DNA of 12,117 nucleotides from Actinomycetes bacterium. Lineage in GTDB: Bacteria > Actinomycetota > Actinomycetes > Propionibacteriales > Nocardioidaceae. The notes under the pieces were generated by a model, which was given only the letters and a program-made list of their open reading frames with translations, searched no databases and was not told the DNA's origin. This document shows positions 8,711-12,117 of this stretch, in pieces. The number at the start of each line of letters is the position of its first letter. Position 1 is the first letter of the stretch. The position numbers and the translations under genes are program-made. The stretch is from contig JAEZKN010000597.1 in assembly GCA_023415395.1 (NCBI GenBank), positions 1 through 12,117 on the forward strand. The letters run 5' to 3'.

Positions 8711-8729
8711 CCAGCTCCCGGCCAGCTGG
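8711..8729 (-). terminator. Possible terminator hairpin after hbd
   Basis: Just after the hbd stop (8733-8735) the minus strand reads CCAGCT, a 7-nt GC loop, then AGCTGG: a 6-bp stem with no T-run. The same stretch contains an 11-bp-spaced direct repeat of GGCCAGCT (8709-8716 and 8720-8727). It separates the hbd transcript from the mcl promoter, which fits a weak terminator, but the evidence is structural only. Confidence 0.3.
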
Positions 8730-8732
8730 AGG

Positions 8733-9578
8733 TCAGGAGTAGGTGTAGAACCCGCGGCCGGACTTCCGGCCGAGCAGCCCGGCGTCGACCATGCGCTGGA
8801 GCAGCGGCGGGGCGGCGTAGAGCGGCTCCTTGAACTCCTCGTAGAGCGAGTCGGCGACGGCCTTGGTGGTGTCGAGGCCGATGAGGTCGGCCAGCGCGAG
8901 CGGACCCTGCGGGTGCGCGGCGCCGAGCACCAGGCCGCGGTCGATGTCCTCGGCGGAGGCGAAGCCGGACTCGAACATCCGGATCGCGGAGAGGACGAAG
9001 GGGATCAGCAGGGCGTTGACCACGAAGCCCGCGCGGTCCTGGCAGTCGATCGCCTGCTTGCCGAGGCCGTCCTGGACCCACGCACGCGAGCGGGCGGTGG
9101 TGTCGTCGGAGGTCAGCAGCGACGGCACGAGCTCGACGAGCTGCAGCACCGGGACCGGGTTGAAGAAGTGGATGCCGATCACCTGGGTCGGGCGCGAGGT
9201 GACGACACCGAGCTTCATGATCGGGATCGAGGAGGTGTTGGACGCGAGGATCGCGTCGGGCGCGGAGACGATCGAGTCCAGCGACTTGAAGAGCGAGACC
9301 TTCGCGTTCTCCTCCTCGACGATCGCCTCGACGACCACCTCGCGGTCGGCCATCGCGTCGAGGTCGGTCACCACGCGGATCCGGGCGAGCACCTCGTCCG
9401 CCGACGGGATCTTGCCCTTGGCCTCCGCGCGCTGCAGCGACTTCTCCAGCCGCCCCAGCGCCGCCTTCGCCGCGTCGTCGCTCGACTCCACGACGACCAC
9501 GTCCTGGCCAGCGCGTGCGCTGACCTCGGCGATACCAGAACCCATCAGGCCGCCACCGACCACACCGACGTTCTTCAT
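8733..9578 (-). CDS. hbd: 3-hydroxybutyryl-CoA (3-hydroxyacyl-CoA) dehydrogenase
   Basis: This NAD(P)-dependent cytoplasmic dehydrogenase interconverts acetoacetyl-CoA and (S)-3-hydroxybutyryl-CoA. The 281 residues match the stand-alone Hbd length (about 280). The Rossmann motif VGGGLMGSGIA is at residues 7-17. The catalytic region is ASNTSSIPI (112-120), GIHFFNPVPVLQLVEL with His137 and Glu149, and RAGFVVNALLIPF with Asn188. The C-terminal domain carries HPQGPLALADLIGLDT and ends in GRKSGRGFYTYS. The ATG at 9578 is confirmed by the Rossmann start, by GGGAGGG directly upstream, and by its ATGA overlap with the preceding DUF1992 gene. The nearby Mcl pair suggests use in acetyl-CoA or butyrate assimilation, although a role in polyhydroxybutyrate or fatty acid oxidation is also possible. 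Confidence 0.93.
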   Translation of the reverse strand: MKNVGVVGGGLMGSGIAEVSARAGQDVVVVESSDDAAKAALGRLEKSLQRAEAKGKIPSADEVLARIRVVTDLDAMADREVVVEAIVEEENAKVSLFKSLDSIVSAPDAILASNTSSIPIMKLGVVTSRPTQVIGIHFFNPVPVLQLVELVPSLLTSDDTTARSRAWVQDGLGKQAIDCQDRAGFVVNALLIPFVLSAIRMFESGFASAEDIDRGLVLGAAHPQGPLALADLIGLDTTKAVADSLYEEFKEPLYAAPPLLQRMVDAGLLGRKSGRGFYTYS

Positions 9579-10102
9579 GACCCTCCCTCGGACCGTTTGC
9601 TCCCCCGATTCCACCAGTGCCGGCGGCGGCGCGGTGCGGCGGGTTCGGTGCGTGGGACGGAACGCCGTGCGGCGTACCGCTCCTTCCACGCCGCGACGGT
9701 CTCCTCGACGTCGCGCGGCATGGTGATCAGGGGCGGCCCGGGGCTGAGCGAGTAGCGCGCCCGGACGACCCGCGCGTTGAAGTCCTCGACGTGCTCGCGC
9801 ACCTGGGCCTCGGAGGAGTGGCGGTCCAGCTCGTCGTCGAGCGCGGCGTCCTCCTTGCGGAGCGCGACGCTGAGCGGGAGCACGGTGATCCGCTCGCGCT
9901 CGACCAGCTTCTTCAGCCACCAGTCGGGGTCGTGCTCGGTGCCCAGACCCTCGATGGGCTTGCCGTAGCCGGGGAGGTTCTCGAACTCGCCGCGCTCCAT
10001 GGCCTGGCGCACCTGTACGTCGACCCAGGTCTGCTGCTGCTCGATGCGGGCGCGGGCCGCCGCCCGGCTCTCGCGCCGGTCCGGTTCGCGCTCTCGGGCC
10101 AT
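9575..10102 (-). CDS. DUF1992 (DnaJC28-like conserved domain) protein
   Basis: This 175-residue soluble protein has the DUF1992 domain at about residues 20-120. The hallmark is a charged helix followed by GEFENLPGYGKPIEGL (about 38-53), then a WWLKKLVERE segment and a helix rich in Leu, Arg and Glu. It lacks the J-domain with HPD that DnaJ proteins need, and the DnaJC28 name reflects only the shared conserved domain. The C-terminal 30 residues are Arg-, Pro- and Trp-rich and probably disordered. The exact function is unknown. GGAGG lies two bases before ATG 10102, a short spacing. The gene begins 17 bp after the MFS stop and its own stop overlaps the hbd start, so it is probably cotranscribed with both. 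Confidence 0.85.
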   Translation of the reverse strand: MAREREPDRRESRAAARARIEQQQTWVDVQVRQAMERGEFENLPGYGKPIEGLGTEHDPDWWLKKLVERERITVLPLSVALRKEDAALDDELDRHSSEAQVREHVEDFNARVVRARYSLSPGPPLITMPRDVEETVAAWKERYAARRSVPRTEPAAPRRRRHWWNRGSKRSEGGS

Positions 10103-10119
10103 CGCCTCCAGCGTACGCG

Positions 10120-11583
10120 TCAGCGGAGGGCCGGGGTCGGTTCCTCGGCGACGGTGCGCGGCAGGGCCGTCAGCGCGACCGCGGCGCACAGCGCGGCGAC
10201 GGCGCAGACCGCCCAGACGGTGAGGTAGCCCGAGAGCGCGGCGTGACCCTCCTCGGGACTGTCGAGCGACCCGGTCGCGGACAGCGCGATGGCGAAGACC
10301 GCCGAGGCGATGGCCCCGCCGATGGTCTTGGTCGCGTTGGTCATGCCGGTCGCGAAGCCGGTGCGCTCGGCGGGTGCCGCGGCCGCGGCCATCGCGGGCA
10401 GGGCGGCCACCAGCGCCCCGGAGCCGAGACCGGCGACCGCCATGTTGATCAGCGCCTGCCAGGTGTGGTCGTGGAAGGGCAGCCACAGGGCGTAGCCGAG
10501 CGCGACGAGCAGGCTCGCGACGATCAGCGCCCCGCGCGGACCGAAGGCGCGGCTGGTCAGCGGCAGCGTGAAGGCGCCGACCGCCAGGAAGATCACGTAG
10601 ACGCCGATGAGCGTCGAGACGAAGCCGGCGCTCGCGCCGAGCCCGTAGCCGGCGACGTCGGGGTCGGTGCGCGCGAAGGTCGACAGCGGGATCTGCGCCC
10701 CGAGGACCGACATGCCGAAGAGGAACGCCGTCAGCTGCACCGGCCACTGGCCCGGCTCGCGCAGGAGGCGTACGTCGACCACCGGCTGTTCCTGCCCGAG
10801 CTCGTGGCGTGCGAACGGCACCAGCGCGGCGAGGCCGAGCACGACCAGGCCCCAGGCGAGCACGCTGCCCGGCCCGTCCAGCCGGATCACGATCAGGCCG
10901 GCCATGACCAGGCCGACCGCCGCGGTCAGGAGGGCGACCCCGCCGAGGTCGAGCCCGCCGCTGGAGGTGCCGGCGGTGTCCTCGACGCCGAACCAGATCA
11001 CGACGAGCACGACGGTCACGACGACCGCGGGGATCATCAGCAGGACGGTCATCGACGTCGCCTCGACCAGCGCCCCGCTGGTGAGCGCACCGATGATCAC
11101 CGCGAGCTCGAGGGCGCCCACCAGGACGGCGGCGGCCCGGCGGGTGAGCAGGTTCTGCCGGCCGGTGCCGGCGGTCCGCCGGTGGATGATCGCGACCTCG
11201 AGGGGCAGCCAGACGACGTACGCACCCTGGAGGGCGGCGCCGACGAGGAAGGTGCCGAAGGACGGCGCGAAGGCCATGACCCACGATCCGAGCGCGGTGA
11301 CCGCGGTCGAGAGCAGCAGCACCTTCTTGTGGCCGACGATGTCGCCGAGCCGGGCCAGGGGTGGCACGACGAGCGCGGAGACGATGAGCTGCGCGGCCTC
11401 GAACCAGTTGAGGTCCGCGTCGGTGATGTCGAGGTGGTCGGCGACGTCGCTGAAGATCGGCGTGTAGTAGCCCTGCAGCACGCCGCTGGCGATCTCGACG
11501 CAGACCAGGAAGCCGACGATCGCCGCCAGGCCGCGGACGCGCGGGTCACTGGTGACGCTGCGCGTCCGGTCCACCTGGCTCAT
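10120..11583 (-). CDS. MFS transporter, DHA2-type (14-TM, drug/proton antiporter-like)
   Basis: This 487-residue inner-membrane transporter contains the MFS signature A, RLGDIVGHKK, at about residues 78-87 between TM2 and TM3. An extra pair of hydrophobic segments in the middle (about 210-260) gives a 14-helix layout as in EmrB/QacA efflux pumps. The substrate cannot be read from sequence; efflux of a small molecule by proton antiport is the family default. ATG 11583 is chosen because it forms ATGA with the stop of the upstream peptidase gene and has AGAGG about eight bases upstream. A longer frame with an ATG at 11616 adds residues encoded inside the peptidase gene and is rejected. The gene may serve together with the peptidase, but nothing shown links their substrates. 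Confidence 0.88.
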   Translation of the reverse strand: MSQVDRTRSVTSDPRVRGLAAIVGFLVCVEIASGVLQGYYTPIFSDVADHLDITDADLNWFEAAQLIVSALVVPPLARLGDIVGHKKVLLLSTAVTALGSWVMAFAPSFGTFLVGAALQGAYVVWLPLEVAIIHRRTAGTGRQNLLTRRAAAVLVGALELAVIIGALTSGALVEATSMTVLLMIPAVVVTVVLVVIWFGVEDTAGTSSGGLDLGGVALLTAAVGLVMAGLIVIRLDGPGSVLAWGLVVLGLAALVPFARHELGQEQPVVDVRLLREPGQWPVQLTAFLFGMSVLGAQIPLSTFARTDPDVAGYGLGASAGFVSTLIGVYVIFLAVGAFTLPLTSRAFGPRGALIVASLLVALGYALWLPFHDHTWQALINMAVAGLGSGALVAALPAMAAAAAPAERTGFATGMTNATKTIGGAIASAVFAIALSATGSLDSPEEGHAALSGYLTVWAVCAVAALCAAVALTALPRTVAEEPTPALR

Positions 11584-12117
11584 CCGGGGATCCTCTCGAT
11601 CAGGCGCTGGTACCACCGCACGCCGTCGACGAGGTCGTCGATCCCGACGTGCTCGTCGTAGGTGTGGATCGACGCGCGCTGGTCCTTCGACATCCGGAAC
11701 GGGGCGAAGCGGTAGACCCGGTCGCAGATGCGGGTGAAGTGCCGCGCGTCGGTGGCGGCCATCATGACGTAGGGAGTCGGGATCGCGTCGGGAAACACCT
11801 CGGCGATCGTGTCCTCCACCAGCGCGAAGGCGTCGTCCATCGGGGAGACCGGTGAGGGCTCGTCGGCCTCGAGGACGTTGACCTGGACCCGGTCGTCGCC
11901 GATGGCGCGGCGGACGTGGTCGAGCACGTCGGCGACGGTGTCGCCGACCATGATCCGGACGTTGACGCCGGCCTTCGCGGTGCTGGCGACGACGTTGATC
12001 GCGGGCGACCCCGACAGCGTGGTGATCGCGAAGGTCGTCCGCGCCATCGCCGCGGTCTCCGGGCCGGCCGCGAGCAGGACCCGGGTCAGCAGCGGCCGGA
12101 GGCGCTCGGCGTTGGCC
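11580..12117 (-). CDS. M20-family metallopeptidase (carboxypeptidase S/PM20D1-like), N-terminus outside window
   Basis: Only the C-terminal 178 residues are present; the frame stays open through the window edge at 12117, so the start lies outside. The piece contains the end of the dimerisation (lid) domain, with SPAINVVASTAKAGVNVRI and GDTVADVLDHVRR, and the end of the catalytic domain, with ATDARHFTRICDRVYRFAPF and the closing IHTYDEHVGIDDLVDGVRWY. The late His in IHTYDE is probably the C-terminal zinc ligand. This layout is that of the CPS1/PM20D1 branch, which hydrolyses peptides or N-acyl amino acids. The upstream metal ligands cannot be checked here. The gene is coupled to the MFS gene by an ATGA overlap. 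A Met at 12047 is internal and not the start. Confidence 0.85.
   Translation of the reverse strand, partial: ANAERLRPLLTRVLLAAGPETAAMARTTFAITTLSGSPAINVVASTAKAGVNVRIMVGDTVADVLDHVRRAIGDDRVQVNVLEADEPSPVSPMDDAFALVEDTIAEVFPDAIPTPYVMMAATDARHFTRICDRVYRFAPFRMSKDQRASIHTYDEHVGIDDLVDGVRWYQRLIERIPG

Noticed and set aside
9579..9920. N-terminal extension of Hbd to a start at 9920
   Set aside because: It is an alternative frame of the DUF1992 gene; the Rossmann fold begins right after the Met at 9578, which has a GGGAGGG upstream.
10103..11284. Long minus-strand frame joined in front of the DUF1992 protein, suggesting a fusion
   Set aside because: That part overlaps the MFS gene in another frame and is Arg/Gly/Pro-rich; the DUF1992 protein begins at 10102.
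11584..11616. Start of the MFS transporter at 11616
   Set aside because: The extra 11 residues lie inside the peptidase coding end and the start has no ribosome binding site; ATG 11583 couples with the upstream stop and has AGAGG at proper spacing.

Overview
The window is very GC-rich, densely packed DNA of the kind found in a high-GC actinobacterium. Gene content and protein style resemble Nocardioides and relatives; this is an inference from composition, ATGA-coupled genes and remembered homologues, not a search result. No rRNA, tRNA, CRISPR array, insertion sequence or phage gene was seen.

The left edge is not genomic. Bases 13-46 match the 34-base Illumina Nextera Read 2 transposase adapter at 31 of 34 positions, and bases 1-12 fit the tail of the P7 oligo plus an index. 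Real genomic sequence starts at about base 47, inside hutH, which lacks its N-terminus for this reason.

Layout. Genes from 47 to 6433 all lie on the + strand and are nearly contiguous: hutH (5'-truncated) and hutU (histidine to urocanate to imidazolonepropionate), an M48-family zinc metallopeptidase, an APC-family amino acid permease and a two-domain universal stress protein. Gaps are 4 bp or less, or ATGA overlaps, so one transcript is plausible, and the permease is a candidate importer for histidine or another amino acid. Genes from 12117 down to 6430 all lie on the - strand: an M20 carboxypeptidase-like gene (cut by the window edge), a 14-TM-type MFS transporter, a DUF1992/DnaJC28-domain protein, a 3-hydroxybutyryl-CoA dehydrogenase, a malyl-CoA/beta-methylmalyl-CoA lyase (Mcl), a second CitE-like lyase or thioesterase paralogue, and a 47-residue two-TM DUF6131-like protein. 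The two gene trains converge with their stop codons sharing one CTAG.

The CoA-ester part (Hbd, Mcl and CitE-like) suggests C2/C4 acyl-CoA assimilation of the ethylmalonyl-CoA type, although the diagnostic crotonyl-CoA carboxylase/reductase is not in the window. The clearest regulatory signal is a GGTTT-N17-GGGTAC element upstream of the small membrane protein, which fits the actinobacterial SigF/SigB stress-promoter consensus. The Mcl gene has no visible Shine-Dalgarno but has a TANNNT box 7 nt upstream of its ATG, as in leaderless genes.

I found no clear evidence of a wholly new biological system. The items most worth a second look are the adapter artefact, the stress-type promoter, the Mcl pair and the hut-protease-permease-Usp train.
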